A DNA stretch of 64,000 bases from Actinomadura terrae (GCF_022751215.1 NZ_JAICDG010000007.1:67643-131642); one strand, 5' to 3'. Shown: positions 45,218 through 54,533, counted from the stretch's first letter. Numbers and translations are program-made. The notes: generated by a model from the sequence alone, not told the origin.

Positions 45218-46470
45218 TTCGCCCACGGCAGGTGCTCGCGATTGGCGGCGACGAGGTCGCCGGCGAGCCTCTCGGCGAGGTCGGCCTGCCCGACCAGGGG
45301 GTGGGCGAGCAGCGCCCGGGCGACGCGGTCGGTGCCGCCGCGCAGCGCCGCGTCCAGCGCCAGCTCCTCGTAGGCCGACACGTGCGCGACGAGCCCGGCG
45401 AACAGCGGCTCCAGCGGCGGGACGGGCAGCGGCTCCGGCCCGGCCGCGGTGATCCGCGCGGGTACCTCGATGACGGCGTCGTCGGCGAGGAAGGGCAGCG
45501 TGCCCTTGTTGCGGACGTTCACGACCTGGGTGTCGCCGCGCCCGGTGAGCAGGGACGCGGCCAGCTGCACGGCGGCCTCGGAGTAGAACGCGCCGCCGCG
45601 CTCCTCCAGCCGGGCCGGCTTGGTGTCGAGCGCGGGGTCGGCGTACATGTCGAGGAGGTCGCGTTCGAGGGCGGCGACCTCCTCGGCGCGGGAGCGGGCG
45701 CCGCGCAGCTCCTCCACGACCTGGTCGTGCCGGTAGAAGTAGCGCAGGTAGTAGGACGGGACGGCGCCGAGCCCGCGGATGAACGCGGCGGGCATGCTGG
45801 CGGCGCCCGCGAGGTCCTCGGCGTGCTCCTCCAGCAGCTTCGGCAGCACGTCGGCGCCGTCCACGTCGATCGAGCGGACCCAGGTGAGGTGGTTGAGCCC
45901 GGCGTGGCCGAGGGCGACCCGCTCGGGCGGGACGTCCAGGAGCTTCGCGGCGCGGCGCTGGACGCCGATCGCGACGTTGCACAGCCCGGCGGTGCGGTGG
46001 CCGGCGTCCAGCAGCGCGCGGGTGACGATGCCGACCGGGTTGGTGAAGTCGATGATCCACGCGTCGGGGGCGAGGGCGGTGACGCGCTCGGCGATGTCCA
46101 GGACGACCGGGACGGTCCGCAGCGCCTTGGCGAGCCCGCCCGCGCCGGTGGTCTCCTGGCCGACGCAGCCGCAGGCGAGCGGCAGCGTCTCGTCGACGTG
46201 CCGGGCCGCCTGCCCGCCGACGCGCAGCTGGAGCAGCACCACGGTCGCGCCGTCCACGGCCGCGTCGAGGTCGCCGGTGGTCACCACCGCGGCGGGGTGC
46301 CCGGCGCGGGCGAGCATGCGCCGGGCGAGCCCGCCGACCAGCTCCAGCCGCCGCGCGTCGGGGTCGGCGAGGACGAGCTCGGAGACCGGAAGGTTCGCGC
46401 GCATCCGCGCGAGCCCGTCCACCAGTTCGGGGGTGTAGGTGGACCCTCCCCCGATGACAGTCAGCTTCAA
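45214..46470 (-). CDS. GH4 6-phospho-beta-glucosidase-like
   Basis: A 418-aa NAD- and Mn-dependent family-4 glycosidase that cleaves phosphorylated disaccharides by a redox-elimination mechanism. The NAD loop IGGGSTYTPELVDG, CGCVGQETTGAGGLAKALRTV, TNPVGIVT, the metal Cys in GLCNVAIG and the metal His in GHAGLNHLTW are intact. TTG 46470 is the start, overlapping the permease stop (TTGA) and beginning MKLTVIGGG. The sugar is unknown, but an ABC system with a BadF/NAGK kinase suggests a glucosamine- or glucose-type disaccharide. Confidence 0.92.
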   Translation of the reverse strand: MKLTVIGGGSTYTPELVDGLARMRANLPVSELVLADPDARRLELVGGLARRMLARAGHPAAVVTTGDLDAAVDGATVVLLQLRVGGQAARHVDETLPLACGCVGQETTGAGGLAKALRTVPVVLDIAERVTALAPDAWIIDFTNPVGIVTRALLDAGHRTAGLCNVAIGVQRRAAKLLDVPPERVALGHAGLNHLTWVRSIDVDGADVLPKLLEEHAEDLAGAASMPAAFIRGLGAVPSYYLRYFYRHDQVVEELRGARSRAEEVAALERDLLDMYADPALDTKPARLEERGGAFYSEAAVQLAASLLTGRGDTQVVNVRNKGTLPFLADDAVIEVPARITAAGPEPLPVPPLEPLFAGLVAHVSAYEELALDAALRGGTDRVARALLAHPLVGQADLAERLAGDLVAANREHLPWAK

Positions 46471-47366
46471 CCCTTCACTCCCGTCAGAGTCACACCCTGG
46501 ATGAACACGCGCTGGGCGAGCAGGAACACCACCAGCACGGGCATGATGGTCAGCAGCGTCGCCGCCATCGTGAGGTTCCATTCGACGTGGTGGGCGGCGC
46601 GGAACGTGGCCACGCCGATGGCGAGGGTCCAGTGCTCGGGCTTGGCGTACACGAGCGGCCCGTAGTAGTCGTTCCAGCAGTAGAAGAACTGGAACAGCGC
46701 GACCGCGGCGAGCGCGGGGCGCGCCATCGGCAGCACGACCCGCAGCATCGTCCGCAGCTCCCCGCAGCCGTCCACGCGCGCGGCGTCGGCGTACTCGCGG
46801 GGGATCGTGATGAGGAACTGGCGGAGCAGGAAGATGGAGAACGCGTCGCCGAACAGCTGCGGGATGATCAGCGGCCAGAGCGTCCCGGTGAGGTGGAAGC
46901 GCGACCACACGATGTAGAGCGGCACCATCGTCACCTGCGGCGGCAGCATCATCGCCGAGATCACGACGACGAGCGCGGCGTTGCGGCCGCGGAACCGGAA
47001 GCGGGCCAGCGCGTAGGCGACCGGGACGCTGGAGACCAGCATGAACGCCGTGGACAGCCCCGCGTACATGGTGCTGCTGAGCGTCCAGCGGACCATGTCG
47101 CCGGTGAACACGCGCCGGAAGTTCTCGAAGTGCCACTCGCGGGGCCAGATCTGGTCGCTGAGGGCCTGCTCGTCGCTCATCACGGCGGTGAGGAACATGA
47201 ACACCAGCGGCGCCAGGAACATCACGGCGAGCGCGACGGCGATCGCGTGGGTGGCGAGCCACAGCAGCATCCGCCGGGACCGGGGCGCGCGCAGCCGCGC
47301 GACCCGCTGCCGGTGCGGCGAGGTGCCGGTGGCGGACGTGTCGGCGGTGGACGGGGCGGTGGTCAT
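46467..47366 (-). CDS. Carbohydrate ABC permease, MalG/CUT1 type
   Basis: A 299-aa inner-membrane permease with six helices. The EAA loop EYADAARVDGCGELRTMLRVVLPMARPALAA in parts (about residues 195-225) is the ATPase contact. The N-terminal about 35 residues are a Thr/Arg-rich cytoplasmic lead. It pairs with the preceding MalF-type permease through an ATGA overlap. There is no ATPase in the operon. Confidence 0.93.
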   Translation of the reverse strand: MTTAPSTADTSATGTSPHRQRVARLRAPRSRRMLLWLATHAIAVALAVMFLAPLVFMFLTAVMSDEQALSDQIWPREWHFENFRRVFTGDMVRWTLSSTMYAGLSTAFMLVSSVPVAYALARFRFRGRNAALVVVISAMMLPPQVTMVPLYIVWSRFHLTGTLWPLIIPQLFGDAFSIFLLRQFLITIPREYADAARVDGCGELRTMLRVVLPMARPALAAVALFQFFYCWNDYYGPLVYAKPEHWTLAIGVATFRAAHHVEWNLTMAATLLTIMPVLVVFLLAQRVFIQGVTLTGVKG

Positions 47367-48373
47367 CCGGCCTCCTCTCCGGCGAAGGCGTTGAACTGCC
47401 GGAGCAGGACGAGCGTGAACGCCATCGCCACGACGAACATGACCAGCGCGAGCACGCACGCGTAGCCCATGTTGAACTGCCGGAACCCCTCGTCGTAGAG
47501 CCACTGCGGGAACGTCAGCGTCGACCCGCCGGGGTAGCCGGGCGCGAAGCTGGTGCCGGCGAGGTCGGCCTGCCCGGAGGCGACCTTGGCGGCCACCAGG
47601 GCCTGCGTGAAGTACTGGAGGGTCTGGATGACGCCGGTGACGGCGGAGAACGCCAGCACGGGCGAGACGGTCGGCAACGTGATGTGCCGGAACCGGGCCC
47701 AGGCGCCCGCGCCGTCGATCGCGGCGGCCTCGTACAGCGAGGTCGGGACGTTCAGCAGCGCCGCGAGCAGGATGATCATGACGTCGCCGACGGCCCACAG
47801 CCCGAGCAGGCCGAGGCCGGGCTTGGCCCAGGCGGAGTCGTTGAAGAAGTCGGGCAGCGACAGCCCGAGCCGGTCGGCGAGCACCGGGAACGGGCCGGTG
47901 CCGGGGTTCATCACGTACACGAACGCGACCGTCGCCGACACCGGCGGGATCAGGTAGGGCAGGTAGAACACCGACCGCAGCAGCGCGCCGCCCCGCTTGA
48001 CGCGGGTGAGCAGCTGCGCGACGCCGAGGCCGAACACCACCCGCAGCGGCACGACGATCGCGACGAGCCACAGGGTGTTGCGCATCGCCGTCCAGGCGTC
48101 GTCGTCGTGCAGCAGGAACTTGTAGTTGTCGAACCCGACGTACTCCAGCGTGAACAGGTTGTAGCGGGTGAAGGAGAAGTAGACGGTGGCGGCGAGGGGG
48201 TAGGCGAAGAACATCCCGAACCCCACCAGCCAGGGCGACAGGAAGGCCAGCACGCGGAGCCTGCGGCGGCGGCGCGCGCGGGGTGCGGCGTGCGGGCGGC
48301 CGCCGGGTCCGGCGCGGCGCGCCGAGCCCCGGAAGCGGCCGCCGGAGGGGGCGCGCGGAGCGACGGAGGTCAC
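47363..48373 (-). CDS. Carbohydrate ABC permease, MalF/CUT1 type
   Basis: A 336-aa six-helix permease with an N-terminal Arg-rich cytoplasmic lead (about 45 residues). The EAA motif is YEAAAIDGAGAWARFRHITLPTVSPV in parts. The first helix, LAFLSPWLVGFGMFFAYPL, and SFTRYN follow the CUT1 pattern. GTG 48373 overlaps or abuts the binding-protein stop (48376). It forms the channel with the MalG-type subunit. Confidence 0.93.
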   Translation of the reverse strand: MTSVAPRAPSGGRFRGSARRAGPGGRPHAAPRARRRRRLRVLAFLSPWLVGFGMFFAYPLAATVYFSFTRYNLFTLEYVGFDNYKFLLHDDDAWTAMRNTLWLVAIVVPLRVVFGLGVAQLLTRVKRGGALLRSVFYLPYLIPPVSATVAFVYVMNPGTGPFPVLADRLGLSLPDFFNDSAWAKPGLGLLGLWAVGDVMIILLAALLNVPTSLYEAAAIDGAGAWARFRHITLPTVSPVLAFSAVTGVIQTLQYFTQALVAAKVASGQADLAGTSFAPGYPGGSTLTFPQWLYDEGFRQFNMGYACVLALVMFVVAMAFTLVLLRQFNAFAGEEAG

Positions 48374-48375
48374 CC

Positions 48376-49707
48376 TCAGCCCCCGGCCAGCTTCAGCGCC
48401 TCGTCGACCTTGCCGTCGAGGTCCTTGAGCGCCTGGTCGAGGTTGCCGACCTTCCCCGGCTCCCACTGGTCCTGGACGAACTGCTGGAACTTCACGACGT
48501 AGTCGTTGCCGTTGGGCGTCGGCGGGGTGGTGAAGGAGTTCGGGTTCCTGAAGACCTGGAGGAAGGTCTGGAACTGGGGCGGCAGCGTCAGCTGCGGCGA
48601 GCCGAGCGAGGTGATCGTGGTGGGGACGTTGCCGAGCGCGTTGGCGAAGGTGACCAGGGAGGTGGTGTCGGTGGTGAGGTACCGGACGAACTCCCAGGCG
48701 GCCTGGGCGTGCTTGGCGCCGCGCGGGATGCCGATGACGGTGCCGATGACGAAGCCGCCGCCGTAGCGCGCCTGCTGGTCGTCGGGGACGGGGGCGGGCG
48801 CGGTGCCGTAGTCGACGCTCGGCGCCTCCTCCTGCATGAACTTGGTGCGCCACTCGCCGTCGACGGCCATCGCGACCTTCCCCTTCTCGAAGGGGTTGGA
48901 CGACTCGAACTCCTGGCCGAGCGAGCGCAGGAACTTCTTGACGTTGGCGTAGCCGTACCAGTCGATCAGGCTCTTGTTCCATTGCAGGTAGGCGCGGAAG
49001 GCGGGGTCGCCCGCGAAGTTGGCCTTCCCGGCGGGGGTGAGCCACTTCGCGCCCCACTGGCTGGCGAGGTGCTGCGCCTGGTGCTCGTAGTACTGGACGG
49101 ACGGCAGGAACCCGGCGACGCGGATCGTCCCGTCCGGGTCGCGCTTGGTGAGCTTCTTGGCGAGCGCGGTCAGCTCGGTGAACGTCCGCGGCGGCTGCTC
49201 GCCCTTCATCAGCGCCTTGTTGTAGTAGAGGCCGTAGGTGTCGGCGAGCAGCGGCATCGCGCACCGGCGGCCCTTGTACTGCGTGTACTCCTGGACGACC
49301 TTCGGGAACTGGTTGAGGTCCAGCTTCGACTTGGAGATGTAGGGGTTGAGGTCCTGCCAGGCGGCGCTCTGGCACCACTGCCCGACGCTGTCGGTCGTGA
49401 ACGAGGACACCACGTCGGGCGGGTTCCCGCCGCGGATGGCGTTGGAGATGCGCTCGTCGGTCTGGTCCTTGACCAGCTTGACGGTGATGTTGGGGTGGGT
49501 CTTGTTGAACCCGGCGACCGCCGACTCGAACGCCTTGACCTCGTGGGCGGCGCTCCAGCCGTGCCAGACCTCGATGGTCTGCTTCTCCCCGGCGTCCGGG
49601 CCGCTGCCGGACTGGTCGCCGCCGCCTCCGGCGGTGCAGGCGGCCGTGAGGCCGAGCGCCGCCGCGGCCAGGGCCGCCGCGAGACGGCGCGGTGTGGTGG
49701 TGGGCAC
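48376..49707 (-). CDS. Sugar-binding lipoprotein (CUT1 family)
   Basis: A 443-aa extracytoplasmic solute-binding protein. The signal peptide ends in the lipobox LTAAC (about Cys24), followed by a Gly/Ser linker and QTIEVWHGWSAAHEVKAFE, typical of cluster-D oligosaccharide-binding proteins. Trp-rich phrases such as SQWGAKWLT and WNKSLIDWYGY may stack on sugar rings. GTG 49707 follows AAGGAG by 8 nt. It is the first transport gene after the ROK regulator, 57 nt away, and delivers sugar to the two permeases. Confidence 0.94.
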   Translation of the reverse strand: MPTTTPRRLAAALAAAALGLTAACTAGGGGDQSGSGPDAGEKQTIEVWHGWSAAHEVKAFESAVAGFNKTHPNITVKLVKDQTDERISNAIRGGNPPDVVSSFTTDSVGQWCQSAAWQDLNPYISKSKLDLNQFPKVVQEYTQYKGRRCAMPLLADTYGLYYNKALMKGEQPPRTFTELTALAKKLTKRDPDGTIRVAGFLPSVQYYEHQAQHLASQWGAKWLTPAGKANFAGDPAFRAYLQWNKSLIDWYGYANVKKFLRSLGQEFESSNPFEKGKVAMAVDGEWRTKFMQEEAPSVDYGTAPAPVPDDQQARYGGGFVIGTVIGIPRGAKHAQAAWEFVRYLTTDTTSLVTFANALGNVPTTITSLGSPQLTLPPQFQTFLQVFRNPNSFTTPPTPNGNDYVVKFQQFVQDQWEPGKVGNLDQALKDLDGKVDEALKLAGG

Positions 49708-49763
49708 TCCGGTTCTCCTTCGGGGGAGGGACGGCCGATGCCGCCGTCCGAGTGGGGCGGGGT

Positions 49764-50987
49764 CTAGGGGGCGGTGGTGGAGAAGACCTCCTCGCGGGTC
49801 TCCTGGAGTGCCTGCTGGAGCGCCCCGGCCAGGACGGGGTTGCCCTGGACGGAGCTGATCCGCACCTTCGGGCGCGGGATCGTCAGGCTGTGCAGGTGCT
49901 GCTCGACGCGGGCGCGCAGCGGCTCCCCGCCGGCGTGCAGGACGTCGCCGGTGAGGACGACGAGGGCGGGGTCGAGGACGCCGACGACCGTGGCGAGCGT
50001 GACGCCGAGCCGGGAGGCCAGCTCGGTCAGGGCGCGTTCGGCGCGGGCGCCCGCGTCGGAGGCGGTGCGGGTCCCGGTCGGGGTGGCGCCGACGGTGGCG
50101 GCGGCACGGCGCAGGACGGCGGCGGCGTCGCGGCCGCGGAAGCCGTGCTCGCGCAGCAGCCGCAGCACCGCCACGCCGCCGGTGAGGCTGTGCACGCCGC
50201 CGGTGTGGGTGCGGCGCACGTCGCGCATCAGCGGCGCGCCGACGGCGGGCATGTAGCCGATCTCGCCCGCGCCGCCGGTCGCGCCGCGGTGCAGGGCGCC
50301 GTTGAGGACGACGGCCATCCCGACGCCGTCGGCGACCCACAGCAGCACGAAGTCGCCCGCGCCGGCGGCGCGCCCGCCCGCCAGCTCGGCGAGCGCGGCC
50401 AGGTTCACGTCGTTCTCGATCGCGACGGGCACGCCGAGGCCCGCGGTCAGCGTCCCGACCAGGTCGGGGATGTGCCAGCCGGGGATGTGCGCGGCGTAGC
50501 CGAGGCGGCCGGTGCCCGGGTCGACGGCGCCCTGGATGCCGACCACGGCGCGGTCGAGGCCCGCGCGGGTCAGGCCCGCGTCCTTGGCGGCGCCGTCCAG
50601 CGCCTCGCCCATCCGCGCCACCACGTCGACCCGGGTGCGGCCGGGGGTCTCCAGCGTGTGCGCGCCGACGAGGTTCCCGGCCAGGTCGGCGACGGACACG
50701 CTGATCCGGGCGGGGGTGACGTCGGCCCCGGCGACGTGCGCGGCGGCGGCGTTGAGCCGGTACAGCCCGGCGGTGCGGCCGGGCAGGCCCGCGCGCGTCC
50801 CGTCGCGGACGACCAGCCCCGCCTCCTCCAGCCGCGTCAGCAGCTGCGACGCGGTGGGCTTGGAGATCCCGATCAGCTCCGACAGCTCCGGCCGGGTCAG
50901 CGGACCCCGCGCGAGCAGGGCCTCCAGCGCGGCGCGGTCGTTGATGGCGCGCAGCAGACTGGGCGTTCCCGGGACCGGTGCGGGCAC
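49764..50987 (-). CDS. ROK-family transcriptional regulator
   Basis: A 407-aa repressor with an N-terminal winged helix (about residues 10-75; RPELSELIGISKPTASQLLTRLEEAGLV) and a ROK sugar-sensing domain (about 80-400). The kinase-like domain retains ENDVNLAALAE and GAGEIGY but the canonical zinc CXCG..C is replaced, so it is a regulator. A 33-bp perfect palindrome (50995-51027) starts 8 nt upstream of GTG 50987 and should be its operator, controlling the sugar operon. Confidence 0.9.
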   Translation of the reverse strand: MPAPVPGTPSLLRAINDRAALEALLARGPLTRPELSELIGISKPTASQLLTRLEEAGLVVRDGTRAGLPGRTAGLYRLNAAAAHVAGADVTPARISVSVADLAGNLVGAHTLETPGRTRVDVVARMGEALDGAAKDAGLTRAGLDRAVVGIQGAVDPGTGRLGYAAHIPGWHIPDLVGTLTAGLGVPVAIENDVNLAALAELAGGRAAGAGDFVLLWVADGVGMAVVLNGALHRGATGGAGEIGYMPAVGAPLMRDVRRTHTGGVHSLTGGVAVLRLLREHGFRGRDAAAVLRRAAATVGATPTGTRTASDAGARAERALTELASRLGVTLATVVGVLDPALVVLTGDVLHAGGEPLRARVEQHLHSLTIPRPKVRISSVQGNPVLAGALQQALQETREEVFSTTAP

Positions 50988-50994
50988 GGTACTC

Positions 50995-51027
50995 CCTCCG
51001 AGTTAGGAAGGTTTCCTAACTCGGAGG
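50995..51027. promoter_or_regulatory. 33-bp perfect palindrome, ROK operator
   Basis: Arms of 15 bp (50995-51009 and 51013-51027) flank a 3-bp centre. The core TTAGGAA-n3-TTCCTAA resembles known ROK/XylR-type operators. It lies just before the regulator's start, consistent with autorepression. Confidence 0.75.
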
Positions 51028-51424
51028 AGAAAGTAAGGAGTACTTCCGGGGACGTCAAGACCCCGGGCCGGGAGCGGACGCGCGGCGGGAGGCCGCGCGG
51101 TGGCCCCTCCCGGCGGGCGGCGGCCCCCGGAGAAAGCGGAACCAATTCACCGGCAATGGGATGTTCGGACGCGCCGCGCGGCGAATATGGACCTCGTTTC
51201 CAAACGCGGGCCGGCGACATTTCTGCGGCCACTTCCCCCGACGCCCGTTGTTGCGCTTCCGTTCGCTGAACAGGACAATTATGGTTAACGGTAAGTAGCG
51301 CGGAGGTCATTCTCCGTTAAGATCCCTTATCGCGAAATGACCGAACGGCTGCCTAGTTTTGCCGTGGTCGTCATCGGCGGCCGTCTCTCCTTCGAGCCCC
51401 ACCTCGGCCAGAGAGGTCTCGCCC
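51028..51424. other. Gene-free stretch before the DUF839-type gene
   Basis: No credible gene. An AT-rich patch at 51270-51335 includes the dyad TTAACGG (51285-51291) / CCGTTAA (51314-51320) around an inner CGGAG/CTCCG hairpin; it may be an operator or a leader structure for the gene at 51425. No -10 box is assigned. Confidence 0.4.
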
Positions 51425-52633
51425 ATGGAACGTCGTTCTCCTTCCCCGACGCCGATCGCCGGCGCGGGCGCGCTCGCCTTCTCCGGAAGCCTGTGGCGGG
51501 GGGCGGCCCACGCCGTCCCGGCCCGGCCCGACCCCGCACCCCCCTACGGTCCGCTCCGGCCCGCCGACGCCCACGGCATCGCGTTGCCGGCGGGCTTCAC
51601 CAGCCGGATCGTCGCCCGGTCCCGGCAGACCGTGACCGGCACGGCCTTCACCTGGCACGACGCCCCGGACGGCGGCGCGTGCTTCGCCGACGGCACGGGC
51701 TGGATCTATGTGTCCAACTCCGAGGTCGGGTCCGGGGGCGGCGGCGCGTCGGCGCTGCGCTTCGGGCCCGCGGGCACCGTCACCTCGGCGTACCCGATCC
51801 TGGCGGGCACCAGCCGCAACTGCGCCGGAGGCGCCACGCCCTGGAGCACCTGGTTGTCGTGCGAGGAGACCGCCACCGGGCACGTCTGGGAGACCAGCCC
51901 GTGGGGCGTCCCCGCCGTCCGCCGCGAGGCGATGGGGCGGTTCAACCACGAGGCCGCGGCGGCCGACCCGGTCCGCGGGGCCGTCTACCTCACCGAGGAC
52001 GAGCCCGACGGCGGGTTCTACCGCTTCGTCCCGGCCGTCTGGGGCGACCTGTCCGCCGGGACGCTCCAGGTCCTCAAGGCGGGCGCCGCGACGTCCGGGC
52101 CGGTCCCCTGTGGGGGGACGACCCCCCACGCCCCCCGGAACGAACCGTTCACCTGGGGCACCGTCCCCGACCCGGGCGGCTCGCCCGTCCCGACCCGCCG
52201 GCAGGTGCCCGGGATGAAGGTGTTCGACGGCGGGGAGGGCTGCCACTACGCCGGCGACACCGTCTGGTTCACCACCAAGGGCGACGGCCGCGTCTGGCGG
52301 GTGGACCTGCTCGGCGGCACCTACGGGCTCGCCTACGCCGACGACCTGCGCGTCCCGGGCCCGGGCGCGCTGACCGGGGCGGAGGCCATGACCGGGTGCG
52401 CCGCGGGCGACCTGTACGTCGCCGAGGACGGCGGCGCCATGGAGATCCGCGTGATCACCCCGGACGGCGGGATCTCGGTGTTCCTGCGGGTGGACGGCCA
52501 GAGCGGCTCGGAGCTGTGCGGCCCCGCGTTCAACCCCGCCGGGGACCGGATGTACTTCTCCTCCCAGCGCGGCACGAGCGGGTCGTCCTCGGGCGGCATC
52601 ACCTACGAGGTGCGCGGGCCGTTCCGCCGCTGA
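51425..52633 (+). CDS. DUF839/PhoX-like secreted protein
   Basis: A 402-aa protein of the DUF839 (PhoX-type beta-propeller) family. The N-terminus MERRSPSPTPIAGAGALAFSG has an RR pair before a hydrophobic stretch, fitting a Tat signal peptide; tatA and tatC are in the window. Family phrases are NSEVGSGGGGASALRF, TWLSCEETATGHVWE, GRFNHEAAAADP, VYLTEDEPDGGFYRF and FSSQRGTSGSSSGGITYEV. PhoX-type enzymes are Ca/Fe-dependent phosphatases, but activity here is not established. A 45-bp repeat copy is inserted in frame at about residues 226-242 (PCGGTTPHAPRNEPF). ATG 51425 follows AGAGAGG. Confidence 0.8.
   Translation: MERRSPSPTPIAGAGALAFSGSLWRGAAHAVPARPDPAPPYGPLRPADAHGIALPAGFTSRIVARSRQTVTGTAFTWHDAPDGGACFADGTGWIYVSNSEVGSGGGGASALRFGPAGTVTSAYPILAGTSRNCAGGATPWSTWLSCEETATGHVWETSPWGVPAVRREAMGRFNHEAAAADPVRGAVYLTEDEPDGGFYRFVPAVWGDLSAGTLQVLKAGAATSGPVPCGGTTPHAPRNEPFTWGTVPDPGGSPVPTRRQVPGMKVFDGGEGCHYAGDTVWFTTKGDGRVWRVDLLGGTYGLAYADDLRVPGPGALTGAEAMTGCAAGDLYVAEDGGAMEIRVITPDGGISVFLRVDGQSGSELCGPAFNPAGDRMYFSSQRGTSGSSSGGITYEVRGPFRR
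52102..52149 (-). repeat. Inverted copy of the 45-bp stem-loop repeat inside a CDS
   Basis: Read on the minus strand, this matches 43 of 48 bases of unit 1 at 38261-38308. The stem is perfect over 8 bp (52112-52119 and 52124-52131) with the loop ACGA/TCGT. The frame of the host gene is kept. Confidence 0.8.
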
Positions 52634-52646
52634 CGGCGTTTGCGCC

Positions 52647-53201
52647 TCAGGGGGCGCCGGGGAGCGGCGCAGCGACGATGAACGCGGCGTTGCCGAAGCC
52701 GACCTCGTCGCCGGGGCGGACGCGCGCCGGGCCGGTCAGCCGCCAGCCGTTCACGCGGGTGCCGTTCATCGAGCCGAGGTCGGAGATCATCCAGCCCTCC
52801 TCGGCCCGGTAGATCTCGGCGTGGAACCGCGACACGGTCAGGTCGGTGAGGATGAACTGGCAGCCGGGGGCGCGGCCGACCACGATGCGGGCCAGGTCGC
52901 CGGGCGGCAGCGTGAAGCGGGGCAGCCGGGGCGCCCGCCAGGCCGCCTCGATCCGCGCGGTCACCTGCGACACCGAGGAGATGATGCCGGTCAGCCGGCC
53001 GAGCACCCGGCCGGGCGGCGGCAGGTCGTGCACGATGTCGGCCAGCTCGGCCTGGCTGCGCGCCCGCAGCACCTGGTCGACGCGGCGCTCGAACGTCTCG
53101 TGCGACATCCGCCCCTCGGCGACGCGCTCGCCGAGCACGCGCAGGACCCGGTCGCGTTCCATGTCGGACGCCCGCACCGGATATGAGGGCCGACCGTCCA
53201 T
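52647..53201 (-). CDS. DUF1707-FHA protein
   Basis: A 184-aa protein. The N-terminal DUF1707 domain (about residues 8-60: VRASDMERDRVLRVLGERVAEGRMSHETFERRVDQVLRARSQAEL, in parts) is joined by a helical linker to a C-terminal FHA domain (about 95-175) with IVVGRAPG, VSRFHAEI and DLGSMNGT. DUF1707 is an actinobacterial helical module of unknown role, often on membrane or regulator proteins. It likely reads a threonine phosphorylation. Start ATG 53201 has a GATACT box 6 nt upstream (leaderless). Confidence 0.9.
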   Translation of the reverse strand: MDGRPSYPVRASDMERDRVLRVLGERVAEGRMSHETFERRVDQVLRARSQAELADIVHDLPPPGRVLGRLTGIISSVSQVTARIEAAWRAPRLPRFTLPPGDLARIVVGRAPGCQFILTDLTVSRFHAEIYRAEEGWMISDLGSMNGTRVNGWRLTGPARVRPGDEVGFGNAAFIVAAPLPGAP

Positions 53202-53333
53202 GTTGTGAGTATCCAGTTCCCGTCGACGCCTGTCCAGAAAAGCGGGGGGCGAGGCGATCGCCCTCACCCGCCCCCCACCGCGTTCGATGCCGGGCCTGCC
53301 GGAAAAGTTCGCGGCCGGAGTATCAGTTCTCGG

Positions 53334-54533
53334 TCAGCTCTCGTCCGGGCGCGACAACAGGTCGCGCGCGATGTGCGTCACCTGGATCTCGTCGGTGCCC
53401 GCGTAGATCTGGAACGAGCGGGCGTCGCGGGCGAGTTGCTCCACCCGGTACTCGCTCATGTAGCCGTTGCCGCCGAAGAGCTGCACGGCCTCCTGCGCGA
53501 CCTCGCTCGCGGCGCGCGCCGCGTACAGCTTCATCGCCGACGCCTCGGCGAGGGTGGGGGCGCGCCCGGCCCGCTGCATCTCCACGTGCCGGAACACCAG
53601 GTTCTGGACGTTGAGCCGGGCGACCTCCATCGTGGCCAGCTTGAGCTGGATGAGCTGGAAGTCGCCGATCGGCCGCCCCCACAGCTCGCGGCCGCGGGCG
53701 TACTCCACCGACAGCTTCAGGCACTCCTCGATGACGCCGAGCGCCATCGCGGCGACGCCGGCGCGCTCGGTGACGAAGTTCTGCCGCGCCGACTCCCTGC
53801 CGCCGCCCGCGCCCGCGGCCAGCAGCCGGTCGGCGCCCGCGTGGACGCCGTCCAGGAACAGCTCGCCGGTCGGGGAGGAGTGCAGGCCCATCTTGCGCAG
53901 CGGCCCGGTCTGCTCCAGCCCGGCCATGCCGCGGTCGAGGACGAAGGCGAGGATCTCCCGGTCGCGCGGGTCGCGCCCGTCGTCGAGCTTGCAGTACAGG
54001 ACGATCGTGTCGGCGTAGGGGCCGTTGGTGATGAACGTCTTGGCGCCGTCGATGACGTAACCGTCGCCGGACCGGCGCGCGGTGGTCCGCATCCCGCCGA
54101 ACGCGTCGGAGCCCGACCCGGTCTCGGTGATCGCCCACGCGCCGACCTTGTCGAGCGTGAGCAGGTCCAGGCCCCAGCGGCGGCGCTGCTCGGCGTCCCC
54201 CCGCTTCATGATCGTGCCGGCGGCGAGGCCGAGGCTGACGCCCAGCGCCGAGACCAGGCCGGGCGCGACCCGGCAGATCTCGATGACGGGCAGCAGCGCC
54301 ATCGCCGGGTCCGTGCCGTGCTCCCCCTTCTCCTCGCGGTCGCCGCCCTGCCGGGCGTGGAAGGAGGAACGTGCCATCTCGTCCAGGCCGAACGTCCGGT
54401 ACAGGTTCCGCAGGAGGCCGTAGGGCGGCAGCTCGCCCGACTCCAGTGCGTCCAGGTGCGGGCGGACCTCCGCGTCGACCCAGCCGCGCACCGCGTCCCG
54501 GATCATCAGGTCCTCGCCCGACCACTCGATCAC
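53334..54533 (-). CDS. Acyl-CoA dehydrogenase family protein
   Basis: A 399-aa flavoprotein that introduces a double bond into an acyl-CoA. The FAD loop WAITETGSGSDAFGGM, AKTFITNGPYADTIVLY, ELWGRPIGDFQLIQLKLATM, AVQLFGGNGYMSEYRVEQLARDAR in parts and YAGTDEIQVTHIARDLL follow the family. It carries a Gly/Glu-rich insert near residue 60-75 (QGGDREEKGEHGTD). Its substrate is not evident. GTG 54533 overlaps the stop of the DUF3616 gene (GTGA), so the two are coupled. Confidence 0.92.
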   Translation of the reverse strand: MIEWSGEDLMIRDAVRGWVDAEVRPHLDALESGELPPYGLLRNLYRTFGLDEMARSSFHARQGGDREEKGEHGTDPAMALLPVIEICRVAPGLVSALGVSLGLAAGTIMKRGDAEQRRRWGLDLLTLDKVGAWAITETGSGSDAFGGMRTTARRSGDGYVIDGAKTFITNGPYADTIVLYCKLDDGRDPRDREILAFVLDRGMAGLEQTGPLRKMGLHSSPTGELFLDGVHAGADRLLAAGAGGGRESARQNFVTERAGVAAMALGVIEECLKLSVEYARGRELWGRPIGDFQLIQLKLATMEVARLNVQNLVFRHVEMQRAGRAPTLAEASAMKLYAARAASEVAQEAVQLFGGNGYMSEYRVEQLARDARSFQIYAGTDEIQVTHIARDLLSRPDES

